From Oxalobacter formigenes (GTDB lineage Bacteria > Pseudomonadota > Gammaproteobacteria > Burkholderiales > Burkholderiaceae_D), in assembly GCF_027158485.1 (NCBI RefSeq), contig NZ_JAMKYJ010000013.1: a stretch of DNA of 64,000 bases. One strand, written 5' to 3'. Positions 35,140 to 44,459 of this stretch are shown piece by piece; within the stretch, counting starts at the first letter, position 1, and the number at the start of each line of letters is the position of its first letter. The translations under genes and the position numbers were made by a program. The notes under the pieces are model-generated. The model worked only from the letters and a program-made list of their open reading frames with translations. It was not told where the DNA came from and made no database searches.

Positions 35140-36933
35140 TTATTTGTTCACATCCAGATACTGCCAGTCCGACAATAAAATCGGATGTTTCTTGAATCCC
35201 ATCACCCAGGGACGCACCAGCCAGTTGCGTGTTCTCGAAACATGAACCGACCATGCCGTATCCGCCTCCATCTGCCGGTTCATCTGCACATATAAACGGT
35301 CACGCGCTTTTCCCGGCGGCAATTTGACGGCCTGCCGGTAAAGCTTGTCGAATGCCTTCGACTGGTAACAGCCATGATTGCCCTGTCCGGCATTGGGACC
35401 ATAGAGCAACTGCATGAAATTTTCGCCTTCCGGATAATCGGCATGCCATGCTCCACCCCACATCATCAGACGACAGCCGGTTGCATCCTTCACATTGTCG
35501 GCAAAATTACCGACCTCGAATTCGGCCCGGATACCGATCCGGTCGAGCCCGCGCTTCCAGATTTCGGATATGACCCTGGAACTCGCGTTGGCTTCCGTCC
35601 GGATTTTCAGAACCAGAGGCGAACCGTCAGGCATCGTCCGATAGCCGTCAGCCCCTTTTTTATAACCGAAATAATCCAGCAAACGCGCAGCGAGTTCCGG
35701 TTCATAAGCGATACTGCTCCGATAAGAAGGGTCATGCCCTACGACGCCGGGCGGTACGATCATCTGGGCTTTCGTTGCCTGTCCGTTGCGCAAAAGACTG
35801 ATTTCAGCCTGCGTGTTGTACGACATGGCAATCGCCCTGCGCAAGGCAATCTTTTCCTTGCTGTATCCGCCTGTAACAGGGTCTTTCATATTGAAAATGG
35901 TATAGGTGACTTCCGGTTCCGTCGTACGATAGAGCCGGATGCCCTGCTCTGCCAGATCAGGCTTCAAGCTGCTTCCATCCAGTGCAACGGGAGCAGCCAG
36001 TTGGGGCAACTTGTCGAAATCGATTCTACCTTCCTGAAAAGACAACCAGCGGGACTGTTCTTCCTCAATAATGGAAATCTCGACCCGTCCGACCTGAGGC
36101 ATTTTTTTGCCCTTCATCTCACGGACCAGTTGCTCGTCCCATGCGCTTCCAGTCGATTTGAAATCCCAGATGAAGCCGCGATAATTTGGATTGGCGACCA
36201 GCACGACCTTGCTGCGCGGGACGTATTCTTCCAGCATGTAAGGACCGGTTCCGACCGGATGTGAACCGATCTTGTTTCCATAGGCATCGACCGCTTCTTT
36301 CGATACTGCTGCCAGCGCTCCATAAGCCAGCACATACAGGAAATTGGAATCCGGCGCATTCAATCTGATACGAAGGGTATAACGGTCCATCGCCTGCAGT
36401 CCGGCAACGGGCGCATCGTAATCGAACTTTCCTGTCTTTTTGGCTTTCCGGACCTGTGCGTCCAGTCCGACGATTTTCCCCCGGATGAAATTGGCCGAAG
36501 GCGAGCGGTTTTCCGGATCGGCAAGCCGTTTGATGGAATAAACATAATCCTCAGCCGTCAATTCCCTTTTTTTATTGCCGAAAACAGGATCGGGGGCAAA
36601 ATAAATGTTCTTTTTCAGTTTGAAGGTATAGGTTTTGCCGTCTTTATTGATGACAGGCATCGCTTCAGCCGTATTCGGCACCAGTTTTGCAGGACGCGCC
36701 AGATAATCGTAATTCAGCAGAGTCTCGAAAATCGCATCGGCGACCCATCCTGAATAATAGTTTTGTGTCTTGACCATATCAAAACCATCATCGGCCGCCT
36801 CGAAGACGCTTCGAATGACCTTGTCCGGACTCGCCGCAAACGAATAAGCGGCCACTGACAGGCTCATCAAAGCCAATCCGAGACAACACAAAAATTGTCC
36901 GATACGAGTTTTCATCAGAAACTTTTTATCCAT
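35140..36933 (-). CDS. ABC transporter family 5 substrate-binding protein
   Basis: Family 5 binding proteins capture peptides, nickel, or other solutes in the periplasm. The 597-residue product has a signal peptide near residues 1-34 (GLALMSLSVAAYSFAAS), SDNI-like domain order with FAPDPVFGNKKRELTAEDYVYSIKRLADP near residue 115 and the late HADYPEGENFMQLLYGP motif typical of oligopeptide binders. No permease or ATPase genes accompany it, so it either works with a distant transporter or acts alone. An in-frame ATG at 36915 is also possible. Its substrate is unknown; the position next to mobB is not informative. Confidence 0.82.
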   Translation of the reverse strand: MDKKFLMKTRIGQFLCCLGLALMSLSVAAYSFAASPDKVIRSVFEAADDGFDMVKTQNYYSGWVADAIFETLLNYDYLARPAKLVPNTAEAMPVINKDGKTYTFKLKKNIYFAPDPVFGNKKRELTAEDYVYSIKRLADPENRSPSANFIRGKIVGLDAQVRKAKKTGKFDYDAPVAGLQAMDRYTLRIRLNAPDSNFLYVLAYGALAAVSKEAVDAYGNKIGSHPVGTGPYMLEEYVPRSKVVLVANPNYRGFIWDFKSTGSAWDEQLVREMKGKKMPQVGRVEISIIEEEQSRWLSFQEGRIDFDKLPQLAAPVALDGSSLKPDLAEQGIRLYRTTEPEVTYTIFNMKDPVTGGYSKEKIALRRAIAMSYNTQAEISLLRNGQATKAQMIVPPGVVGHDPSYRSSIAYEPELAARLLDYFGYKKGADGYRTMPDGSPLVLKIRTEANASSRVISEIWKRGLDRIGIRAEFEVGNFADNVKDATGCRLMMWGGAWHADYPEGENFMQLLYGPNAGQGNHGCYQSKAFDKLYRQAVKLPPGKARDRLYVQMNRQMEADTAWSVHVSRTRNWLVRPWVMGFKKHPILLSDWQYLDVNK

Positions 36934-37066
36934 TATTTCTATCAACGCCGATTATTTCACACGAGAGATCTTGCGGGATGATTTCGGCAAAACCGATTAA
37001 TTTTTCTGCTTGCATATATTAGGCATTATAATTTCAGGTTTAGGTTATCGTTTCCATTCATCTTCA

Positions 37067-38023
37067 ATGAAGGTCTTTCGCGGTTTTTCATACGATGTCC
37101 CACGTGGCCCCTGTGCCCTCACCATCGGAAATTTCGACGGTGTCCACCGGGGACATATGGTGCTGCTCGCCCAATTGCGCGAGGCGGCCGATCGCCTTCA
37201 CTTGCCGGCAGCTGTCCTGACATTCAGCCCGCATCCAAGACAGTATTTCGCGTTCCAGTCTGACAAATCAGTAACCGCTCCGGCTACCATCACTCCCTTG
37301 CGTGAAAAAATACAGGCGCTCTCGCAGTGTGGTGTCGATCAGGTCACGATTGCCCATTTCGACCATCTTACCGCCAGTCTGACAGCGGAACAATTCATTG
37401 AACAGATACTGGTCAGGGCGCTTGGCGTCAAATGGCTGATCATCGGGGAAAAATTCCGTTTCGGCAAAGGGCGTCTCGGAACGACCGACATGCTGAAAGA
37501 TGCAGGCAAAAAATACGGTTTTCATGTTGAGGTTCTTCCTGCCGTGAACGATGAAAACGGACGGATATCATCTTCCTGCATCCGGAAAGCGCTTGAGGAA
37601 AGCGATTTCCCCAAAGTCGCCGAACTGCTGGAAAAACCCTACATGATGTCCGGCCACGTCGTTCACGGCGACAAGATCGGCCGCGATCTGGGCTTTCCGA
37701 CGGCCAACCTGCCGATCCGGCATTACAACCCGATCCTGTCGGGCGTTTTCATCACGCAGGTACACGGGCTCTCTGACGAACCGCTCCCATCCGTTTCCAT
37801 GATCGGGACACGGCCGACGATCGAAAGCGACCGGCATATCATGCTGGAAACCCATATTCTGGATTTTGACCGTATTTGTTACGGAAAGCTGATTGCTATC
37901 GAATTTTTGAAAAAATTGCGCGATAATCAAAAGTTTCCCGATTTGAATGCGTTAAAGACGGCCATCGGCAAAGACGTCGAAACCGCCCGAACGTTTTTCA
38001 AAGAACGCAAATGTAAAAATTAA
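37067..38023 (+). CDS. ribF: Bifunctional riboflavin kinase / FAD synthetase
   Basis: RibF makes FMN from riboflavin and then FAD. The 318-residue product has the nucleotidyltransferase motif TIGNFDGVHRGH near residue 16 and SSSCIRKALEESDF at the end of that domain. The flavokinase domain follows with GRDLGFPTANL near residue 206 and SMIGTRPTIE. I chose ATG 37067 because it gives the family N-terminus; upstream in-frame starts have no ribosome binding site. It is followed by ileS after 67 bases, the order usual in Proteobacteria. No FMN riboswitch is visible. Confidence 0.95.
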   Translation: MKVFRGFSYDVPRGPCALTIGNFDGVHRGHMVLLAQLREAADRLHLPAAVLTFSPHPRQYFAFQSDKSVTAPATITPLREKIQALSQCGVDQVTIAHFDHLTASLTAEQFIEQILVRALGVKWLIIGEKFRFGKGRLGTTDMLKDAGKKYGFHVEVLPAVNDENGRISSSCIRKALEESDFPKVAELLEKPYMMSGHVVHGDKIGRDLGFPTANLPIRHYNPILSGVFITQVHGLSDEPLPSVSMIGTRPTIESDRHIMLETHILDFDRICYGKLIAIEFLKKLRDNQKFPDLNALKTAIGKDVETARTFFKERKCKN

Positions 38024-38090
38024 CTGAAACGCAGACAGAAACTGTAAAATCTTCCGTCTGTTCCGTTGTAAACCATATTGTGTGATAAAA

Positions 38091-40997
38091 ATGTCTAACA
38101 AACCTTCTGACAAGTCCGGCAAAGAGGACAAAAACAAACAGGGTAAAGAATATCCGGTCAACATGCCGGACACGCCATTCCCGATGCGCGGCAACCTTGC
38201 AAAAAGGGAACCCGACTGGGTCAAACAGTGGCAGGACAAGAAGATTTATCAACGGATCAGAAAAGCGGCAGCCGGTCGTCCCCAGTTCATTCTGCATGAC
38301 GGCCCTCCATATGCCAACGGCAATATTCATATCGGCCATGCCGTTAACAAGATTCTGAAAGACATCGTCGTCAAATCACGCGGTCTTGCCGGTTTCGACG
38401 CCCCTTACGTTCCGGGCTGGGATTGCCACGGCATGCCGATCGAAATCCAGATCGAAAAACTGTACGGCAAAAACCTGTCCGCCACCGAAGTGCAGGAAAA
38501 AGCCCGCGCCTATGCCAAAGAACAGGTCGAAAACCAGAAAAAGGATTTCATCCGTCTGGGCGTTCTCGGCGAATGGGGCAATCCTTACCTGACGATGAAT
38601 CATGGCAATGAAGCCAATGAAATCCGTGCGCTGGCCCGTCTTCTCGAAAAAGGATACGTTTATCGTGGCCTGAAACCGGTCAACTGGTGTTTCGATTGCC
38701 GCTCGGCCCTTGCCGAAGCCGAAGTTGAATATCAGGACAGGCGCGATCCGGAAATCGACGTCGGTTTCCCGTTCGCAGAACAGGATAAAATCGCCACCGC
38801 ATTCGGCCTGGACAAGCTGCCTTCCGACAAGGGATATGCCGTCATCTGGACGACGACCCCCTGGACCATTCCTGCCAACCAGGCCTTGAACGTTCACCCT
38901 GAATTCGATTACGCACTGGTCGAAACAGAAAAAGGCTTGCTGATCGTCGCTGAAGAACGGGCAAAACTGCCTTCTTCCGAAGAAGGTCGTACACTCCTGC
39001 AAAAACGCTACGGACTGAATAACTGGAAAATTCTGGCAACGGCCAAAGGCGCCGCTTTAGAAGGCATCCGCTTCAAACATCCACTGTATGAAATGCACGA
39101 GGGTTTCCGGCGTTTCTCCCCGATTTACGCGGAAGAATACGTTACGATGGATACCGGTACCGGTATCGTCCACTCGGCTCCAGCTTACGGTGTCGACGAC
39201 TTTTTGTCGTGCAAGCGTCATGGCATGAAAGACGACGAAATCCTGAATCCGGTCATGGCGAACGGCCATTATGCATCGACCTTGCCACTGTTCGGCGGCA
39301 TGATGATCTGGGACGCTTCCAAACTGATCTGCAATACCATGCAGGAAGCGGGCACCCTCTTCAACCTCGACATGATGACTCACAGTTACATGCACTGCTG
39401 GCGTCACAAGACGCCGATCGTTTACCGTGCCACCTCCCAGTGGTTCGCAGGTATGGACGTCAAACCGAACGATACGGACATGACCCTGCGCGAAACGGCA
39501 TTGAAAGGAGTCGAGGAAACGACTTTCTATCCCGACTGGGGCAAAGCCAGATTGCAGGGCATGATCGCCAACCGTCCGGACTGGACCCTGTCGCGCCAGC
39601 GCCAGTGGGGCGTTCCGATGGCTTTCTTCGTGCACAAGGAAACGGGTGAACTCCATCCGAGAATGCTCGAGCTGCTGGAAGAAATCGCCAAACGTGTCGA
39701 AAAAGAAGGCATCGAAGCCTGGCAGACACTCGATCCCAAAGAACTTCTGGGCGATGAAGCCGACCAGTACGAAAAGAACAAGGATACGCTGGACGTCTGG
39801 TTCGATTCCGGCGCGACGCACCTGACCGTGCTGCGCGGCTCGCATGCAAAGGAATTGCGTTTCCCTGCCGATCTGTACCTCGAAGGTTCCGACCAGCACA
39901 GAGGCTGGTTCCATTCCTCGCTTTTGACCTCGTCCATGCTCGATGGATGCCCTCCGTACAAGATGCTCCTGACGCATGGTTTCGTCGTCGACGGGGAAGG
40001 CAAAAAAATGTCGAAGTCGATGGGCAACGTCATCGCCCCGCAAAAAGTTTCGGACACACTGGGCGCCGACATTTTGCGCCTGTGGGTCGCCGCGACCGAT
40101 TACTCCGGCGAACTGTCGATTTCCGATGAAATCTTAAAACGTGTCACGGAAGCCTACCGCCGCATCCGCAATACCCTGCGTTTCCTGTTGTCGAACACCG
40201 CCGACTTCGATCCGGCCAAAGACGCTGTCGCCATCGACGAATTACTTGAAATCGACCGTTACGCCCTGGCTTCCATGAAATCGTTGCAAGACGAAGTCAT
40301 GGCGCATTACGAAAAATTCGAGTTCCATCCGATCGTCGCCAAACTGCAAACCTACTGTTCGGAAGAGCTGGGCAGCCTGTATCTGGATATCCTGAAAGAC
40401 CGTCTTTACACCTCCGGCGAAGTATCGAAGGCACGCCGCTCGGCACAGACGGCACTCTGGCATATCACTCATGCCCTGTTGCGCCTGATGGCTCCGATCC
40501 TGTCTTTCACGATGGAAGAAGCCTGGGCTGTTTTCGCCAGCAAGGAAGAATTCGAAAAGAGCGACGAAACCCTTTTCACCTTAACTGCATATTCACTGCC
40601 TGAAATCAAGGACGAAAAAGCGCTTCTCGACAAATATGGCAAGCTGAAAGCGATTCGTGCCGACGTGATGAAAGAACTGGAAGAAGTCCGCATTTCCGGA
40701 AAAATCGGCTCATCCCTTCAGGCGGAAATCGAAATCCGCGCAAGCGGTGACAAATACAGCCTGTTGAAGAGCCTGGATGACGATCTGAAATTTTTGATGA
40801 TCACGTCGAAAGCCGACGTCGTTGAAGTGGCGGATGAAAAAGATGAATCCATCAGCGTCAAACCGTCGGCGTTTGAAAAATGCGACCGCTGCTGGCACTA
40901 TCGTGGCGATGTCGGCGCGGATTCGAAACATCCTCACCTTTGTGCCCGTTGCGCCGCCAACCTGTTTGGCGAGGGTGAAGATCGCGAATTCGTCTGA
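38091..40997 (+). CDS. ileS: Isoleucyl-tRNA synthetase
   Basis: IleS charges tRNA-Ile. The 968-residue class I synthetase has HIGH (HIGHAVNKILKD near residue 83), the WTTTPWTIPANQAL editing-domain region near residue 250, KMSKS (KKMSKSMGN near residue 640) and a C-terminal zinc motif CDRCWHYRGDVG followed by CARCAANL. This is the bacterial type 1 form, normally sensitive to mupirocin. ATG 38091 is chosen over the GTG at 38082; neither has a strong ribosome binding site. It lies between ribF and lspA. Confidence 0.97.
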   Translation: MSNKPSDKSGKEDKNKQGKEYPVNMPDTPFPMRGNLAKREPDWVKQWQDKKIYQRIRKAAAGRPQFILHDGPPYANGNIHIGHAVNKILKDIVVKSRGLAGFDAPYVPGWDCHGMPIEIQIEKLYGKNLSATEVQEKARAYAKEQVENQKKDFIRLGVLGEWGNPYLTMNHGNEANEIRALARLLEKGYVYRGLKPVNWCFDCRSALAEAEVEYQDRRDPEIDVGFPFAEQDKIATAFGLDKLPSDKGYAVIWTTTPWTIPANQALNVHPEFDYALVETEKGLLIVAEERAKLPSSEEGRTLLQKRYGLNNWKILATAKGAALEGIRFKHPLYEMHEGFRRFSPIYAEEYVTMDTGTGIVHSAPAYGVDDFLSCKRHGMKDDEILNPVMANGHYASTLPLFGGMMIWDASKLICNTMQEAGTLFNLDMMTHSYMHCWRHKTPIVYRATSQWFAGMDVKPNDTDMTLRETALKGVEETTFYPDWGKARLQGMIANRPDWTLSRQRQWGVPMAFFVHKETGELHPRMLELLEEIAKRVEKEGIEAWQTLDPKELLGDEADQYEKNKDTLDVWFDSGATHLTVLRGSHAKELRFPADLYLEGSDQHRGWFHSSLLTSSMLDGCPPYKMLLTHGFVVDGEGKKMSKSMGNVIAPQKVSDTLGADILRLWVAATDYSGELSISDEILKRVTEAYRRIRNTLRFLLSNTADFDPAKDAVAIDELLEIDRYALASMKSLQDEVMAHYEKFEFHPIVAKLQTYCSEELGSLYLDILKDRLYTSGEVSKARRSAQTALWHITHALLRLMAPILSFTMEEAWAVFASKEEFEKSDETLFTLTAYSLPEIKDEKALLDKYGKLKAIRADVMKELEEVRISGKIGSSLQAEIEIRASGDKYSLLKSLDDDLKFLMITSKADVVEVADEKDESISVKPSAFEKCDRCWHYRGDVGADSKHPHLCARCAANLFGEGEDREFV

Positions 40998-41012
40998 TTT
41001 TTAAAATGCTTT

Positions 41013-41040
41013 GCCTCCGGTTGCAATGGCATCCGGAGGC
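41013..41040 (+). promoter_or_regulatory. Hairpin sequestering the lspA ribosome binding site
   Basis: GCCTCCGG (41013-41020) pairs perfectly with CCGGAGGC (41033-41040) across a 12-base loop. The right arm contains the GGAGG site of lspA, five bases before the ATG at 41045. No T-tract follows, so it is not a terminator. It lies 16 bases after the ileS stop, so ribosomes ending ileS may help to open it. Confidence 0.75.
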
Positions 41041-41044
41041 ATTT

Positions 41045-41560
41045 ATGACTGTATATATGGCAACAAGAAAACCCGTTTTCAAATCGAGCAATACCAGTAT
41101 TGTCCCCTGGCTGGGCCTTGCCATCATCCTTGTCCTGCTGGATCAATTCACCAAGATATGGATTACCCATGTTCTGAGTTATGGACAGGCCATCCGGGTT
41201 ACACCCTTTTTCAACCTGACCCTCGTCTATAACGAAGGGGCTGCCTTCAGTTTTCTGGCGACACAGGCAGGCTGGCAACGTTATTTCTTTACAGCAATCA
41301 GTATTGTCGCTATTGTTTTCATTGTCTACCTGCTGAAAAAACACTCGCAGGAAAGGCTGTTCTGTCTGGCGCTCGCGCTTATACTCAGTGGCGCTGTCGG
41401 TAACCTGATAGACCGTTCCCTTTACGGCCATGTTATCGATTTTCTGGACGTTTATGCCAATGGCTGGCACTGGCCGACGTTCAATATCGCCGACAGTGCC
41501 ATTTGTATCGGTGCCGTTCTGTTCATTATCGATGAACTGAAACGTGTCAGCAAAAAATAG
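41045..41560 (+). CDS. lspA: Lipoprotein signal peptidase (signal peptidase II)
   Basis: LspA cleaves signal peptides of lipoproteins in the inner membrane. The 171-residue product has four hydrophobic segments and the catalytic aspartates in GAVGNLIDRSLYGHVIDFLDV and FNIADSAICIG. NEGAAFSFL near residue 60 is a family motif. ATG 41045 is placed after the strong GGAGG and gives the normal length; an in-frame ATG at 41006 would add 13 residues encoded by the hairpin. It follows ileS, as in most Proteobacteria. Confidence 0.94.
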   Translation: MTVYMATRKPVFKSSNTSIVPWLGLAIILVLLDQFTKIWITHVLSYGQAIRVTPFFNLTLVYNEGAAFSFLATQAGWQRYFFTAISIVAIVFIVYLLKKHSQERLFCLALALILSGAVGNLIDRSLYGHVIDFLDVYANGWHWPTFNIADSAICIGAVLFIIDELKRVSKK

Positions 41561-41599
41561 ACATTACATTCATCTGAAAGTCAGGAATCCGGAGATATT

Positions 41600-42790
41600 A
41601 TGGACTTGTCAGGCAAAAAAATATTACTCGGGTTAACCGGCGGGATCGCCTGTTACAAATCGGCTGAATTTGCCCGCGCCATGATAAAGGAAGGCGCAAC
41701 CGTTCAGGTCGTCATGACCGATGGGGCGAAAGAATTCATTACGCCACTCACCATGCAGGCATTGACCGGTCATACCGTTTATTCAAACCAGTGGGATGAC
41801 CAGCCTGACAACAAGATGCCGCATATCGATTTGACCCGTCAGGCAGATGCCGTCGTTATTGCACCCTGTACCGCCAATTTCATGAGCAAGCTGGCCAATG
41901 GCCTTGGCGACGACCTCTTGTCGACCCTGTGCCTCGCACGTCCCGCACATATTCCATTCATCGTCGCACCGGCCATGAATGCAGAAATGTGGAAAAAACC
42001 GGCGACACAGAGAAACCTCAACCAGATAAAAGAAGATGGTGCTCTTGTTATGGGCCCCGCGTCCGGATTTCAGGCCTGCGGTGAAATCGGCGACGGCCGT
42101 ATGCTTGAACCGGCCCAGATGCTCGAGGAAGTGATCGCCGCATTGCAACCTAAAGTCTTGAAAAACAGGCGAATCCTGATTACAGCCGGCCCGACGTTTG
42201 AACCGATCGATCCGGTTCGTGGCATCACAAACCGATCGTCCGGCAAAATGGGATACGCCATCGCGCGTGCTGCCCGTGAAGCGGGAGCATCCGTTACCCT
42301 GATTTCCGGACCGACTGCTCTGGATACACCTTACCATGTCAATCGTGTCGATGTCATGACCGCGATTGAAATGCGCGACGCCGTCATGTCGCATATCAGC
42401 CATCAGGACATTTTCATTTCTGTCGCCGCTGTCGCCGATTGGCGCGTTGCCAATGCCAGCGACCAGAAAATCAAGAAAAACAAAAACGGGGATACCCCCA
42501 CACTGGAATTTACCGAAAATCCGGATATTCTGGCTTCCATTGCAGCATTGCCTGATCCTCCATATTGCGTCGGCTTTGCCGCCGAATCGGAAAAACTGAG
42601 GCAACATGCGGAAGAAAAACGCAGGAAAAAGGGTATTCCGCTTCTGGTCGGCAACATCGGTCACGAAACCTTCGGCAAGGACGACAATACACTCATTCTG
42701 TTCGATGACACCGGAACGCTGGAATTGCCGCACGGCAGCAAACAGCTTCTTGCACGCCAGTTGATCGAACAGATCGCCAAACGACTTTAA
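41600..42790 (+). CDS. coaBC: Bifunctional phosphopantothenoylcysteine decarboxylase / synthetase
   Basis: CoaBC carries out two steps of coenzyme A synthesis, joining cysteine to phosphopantothenate and then decarboxylating the product with FMN. The 396-residue protein has a flavodoxin-like CoaC half (LGLTGGIACYKSAEFAR near residue 10, catalytic cysteine region GFQACGEIGDGRM near residue 158) and a CoaB half starting ITAGPTFEPIDPVRGITNRSSGKMG near residue 195. A coenzyme A supply matters for oxalyl-CoA chemistry if this is Oxalobacter. dut follows after ten bases. Confidence 0.97.
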   Translation: MDLSGKKILLGLTGGIACYKSAEFARAMIKEGATVQVVMTDGAKEFITPLTMQALTGHTVYSNQWDDQPDNKMPHIDLTRQADAVVIAPCTANFMSKLANGLGDDLLSTLCLARPAHIPFIVAPAMNAEMWKKPATQRNLNQIKEDGALVMGPASGFQACGEIGDGRMLEPAQMLEEVIAALQPKVLKNRRILITAGPTFEPIDPVRGITNRSSGKMGYAIARAAREAGASVTLISGPTALDTPYHVNRVDVMTAIEMRDAVMSHISHQDIFISVAAVADWRVANASDQKIKKNKNGDTPTLEFTENPDILASIAALPDPPYCVGFAAESEKLRQHAEEKRRKKGIPLLVGNIGHETFGKDDNTLILFDDTGTLELPHGSKQLLARQLIEQIAKRL

Positions 42791-42800
42791 AGAAGTAAAC

Positions 42801-43250
42801 ATGAAAACGATAGATATCAAAATACTGGACGCCAGAATGGGGGAGTATTTACCCTCATATGCCACCAGTGGAAGTGCCGGACTGGATTTACGGGCCTGCA
42901 TCGACGAACCGATGGAAATCATGCCGGGTGAAACGAAACTGATCCCGACCGGGCTTGCCATTCATATCGCCGATCCGGGCTACGCTGCGCTGATCCTTCC
43001 ACGCAGCGGACTTGGCCACAAACACGGCATTGTGCTTGGCAATCTGGTAGGACTCATCGACTCCGATTATCAGGGACAACTGATGGTGTCTACCTGGAAT
43101 CGGGGAACGGATGCATTTACCCTGAATCCGATGGAACGGCTCGCCCAGCTGGTGATCGTTCCCGTTCTTCAGGTCGGCTTCAATGTCGTCGAAGAATTTG
43201 AAGAAAGCGACCGTGGCGCTGGCGGATTCGGCAGTACTGGAAAAAAATAA
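42801..43250 (+). CDS. dut: Deoxyuridine 5'-triphosphate nucleotidohydrolase (dUTPase)
   Basis: Dut hydrolyses dUTP to dUMP, keeping uracil out of DNA and supplying thymidylate synthesis. The 149-residue trimeric dUTPase has all five family motifs: SAGLDLRA near residue 23, PRSGLGHKHG near residue 70, IDSDYQGQL near residue 90, ERLAQLVIVP near residue 112 and the C-terminal RGAGGFGSTG. The ATG at 42801 lies just after coaBC. The stop abuts the next gene. Confidence 0.97.
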   Translation: MKTIDIKILDARMGEYLPSYATSGSAGLDLRACIDEPMEIMPGETKLIPTGLAIHIADPGYAALILPRSGLGHKHGIVLGNLVGLIDSDYQGQLMVSTWNRGTDAFTLNPMERLAQLVIVPVLQVGFNVVEEFEESDRGAGGFGSTGKK

Positions 43251-43270
43251 TGAATGAGGGTTCAAATAGC

Positions 43271-44350
43271 ATGTTGAAACGCTTGAAATCGCTAAAGAAA
43301 TTCATCGGGGAACAAAGACTTCTGCCGAAAATTGCCTGTGTTTGCTGCGTTGCCGTTCTCTCTGCCTGTGCGACGGACTCCAGCTGGTACGGCGAGGAAG
43401 CTGAACCGACTATCGAAACAACCGGCGCCAAGAAACTCGAACAAATCGTTGCCATGCAGGACCGGCTCGACAAGGTCGGCGGAAAACTGCTCATCAGCAA
43501 TGCCGACCTGTGCCGCAAACAATTGCGCAACCTCCTCGGCTTTTCTGTCGCCAACAAATATTCCTATTCTCCGGCTTTGGCCAGCATGGCAACGGAAACC
43601 TACGGTCTGGGTGAACGCCTGCAGGTCATGAACGTCATTGAAGGCAGTGGTGCAGCGGCAGCCGGTCTGCGTCATGGCGACCAGTTGCTGAAAATCGACA
43701 ACCGTAATGTCCCGACAGGCGTCAATGCCGAACGGGACACGGTGGAAATGCTCTCTTCCATCGTTTCAAAAAACAAGCCTGTCCGCTTGACCGTACTGAG
43801 AAACAAGGCCAGACACAATGTCGTCGTGCCGCTGACCCCATCCTGCGGTTTCCGTATTGAACTGGGTCATGCCAGCAACGTCAATGCCTATTCCGACGGC
43901 AGCCGCATCCTGATTACCCAGGGCATGATGCTGTTTACGAAATCCGACCAGGAACTGGCTTATGTGATTGCCAAGGAAATGGCCCATAACGTTCTGGATC
44001 ACGCCAAATCGATGAATAATACCCGTGCGGCATCGGCCCTGATCGACAACCTGATTCACACCAACGCGAACCAGAAGCCTTCGATCAACGCTTCCACTTT
44101 GAAGCCGATGTCCAAGAAATTCGACATCGATGCCGATACCCTGAGTCTGGCCATGGCACTGCGCGCGAATTATGAAATCGACGATGCACCCCGTTTCTGG
44201 AAACGGCTGGCTTACCGCTTCCCTGGAACCAACATAAGGAATTACACGGCACAGCATCCTTCGACTTCAGCCAGAATGGACGCGATGCCACAGTCTGTTA
44301 CCCGTATCAAAGAGATCGACAGACGGCGCAAGGCACTCGCTGTCAAATAG
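43271..44350 (+). CDS. M48-like lipoprotein with PDZ domain and degenerate zinc motif
   Basis: The 359-residue product starts with a lipoprotein signal peptide whose lipobox LSAC ends at Cys33, so it should be anchored in the envelope. A PDZ-like segment (about residues 112-180, ERLQVMNVIEGSGAAAAGLRHGDQLLKI) is followed by an M48 peptidase-type domain. The helix that normally carries HExxH reads AKEMAH: Lys235 (codon AAG, 43973-43975) stands in place of the first zinc histidine. Catalytic activity is therefore doubtful. An in-frame ATG at 43250 overlaps dut; ATG 43271 behind GAGGG fits the signal peptide better. Confidence 0.8.
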   Translation: MLKRLKSLKKFIGEQRLLPKIACVCCVAVLSACATDSSWYGEEAEPTIETTGAKKLEQIVAMQDRLDKVGGKLLISNADLCRKQLRNLLGFSVANKYSYSPALASMATETYGLGERLQVMNVIEGSGAAAAGLRHGDQLLKIDNRNVPTGVNAERDTVEMLSSIVSKNKPVRLTVLRNKARHNVVVPLTPSCGFRIELGHASNVNAYSDGSRILITQGMMLFTKSDQELAYVIAKEMAHNVLDHAKSMNNTRAASALIDNLIHTNANQKPSINASTLKPMSKKFDIDADTLSLAMALRANYEIDDAPRFWKRLAYRFPGTNIRNYTAQHPSTSARMDAMPQSVTRIKEIDRRRKALAVK

Positions 44351-44383
44351 GAATATCGGCAAGCTCCGATAAAGTATCGGATT

Positions 44384-44421
44384 CGGGAGCTGTTGTACCT
44401 CCGACAGCTCCCGGATCTTTT
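44384..44421 (+). terminator. Terminator-like hairpin after the M48-like gene
   Basis: A 12-bp stem (CGGGAGCTGTTG 44384-44395 with 44402-44413, one G-T pair) is followed by a short TTTT, so it probably ends the coaBC-dut-M48 transcript, although the T-tract is weak. Confidence 0.65.
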
Positions 44422-44459
44422 GAATTCTCCGGTTAAAAGCCATAAGAAAGGAGTTGAAT

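Noticed and set aside
36934..37066. FMN riboswitch before ribF
   Set aside because: The 133 bases contain no conserved FMN-element segments that I recognise.
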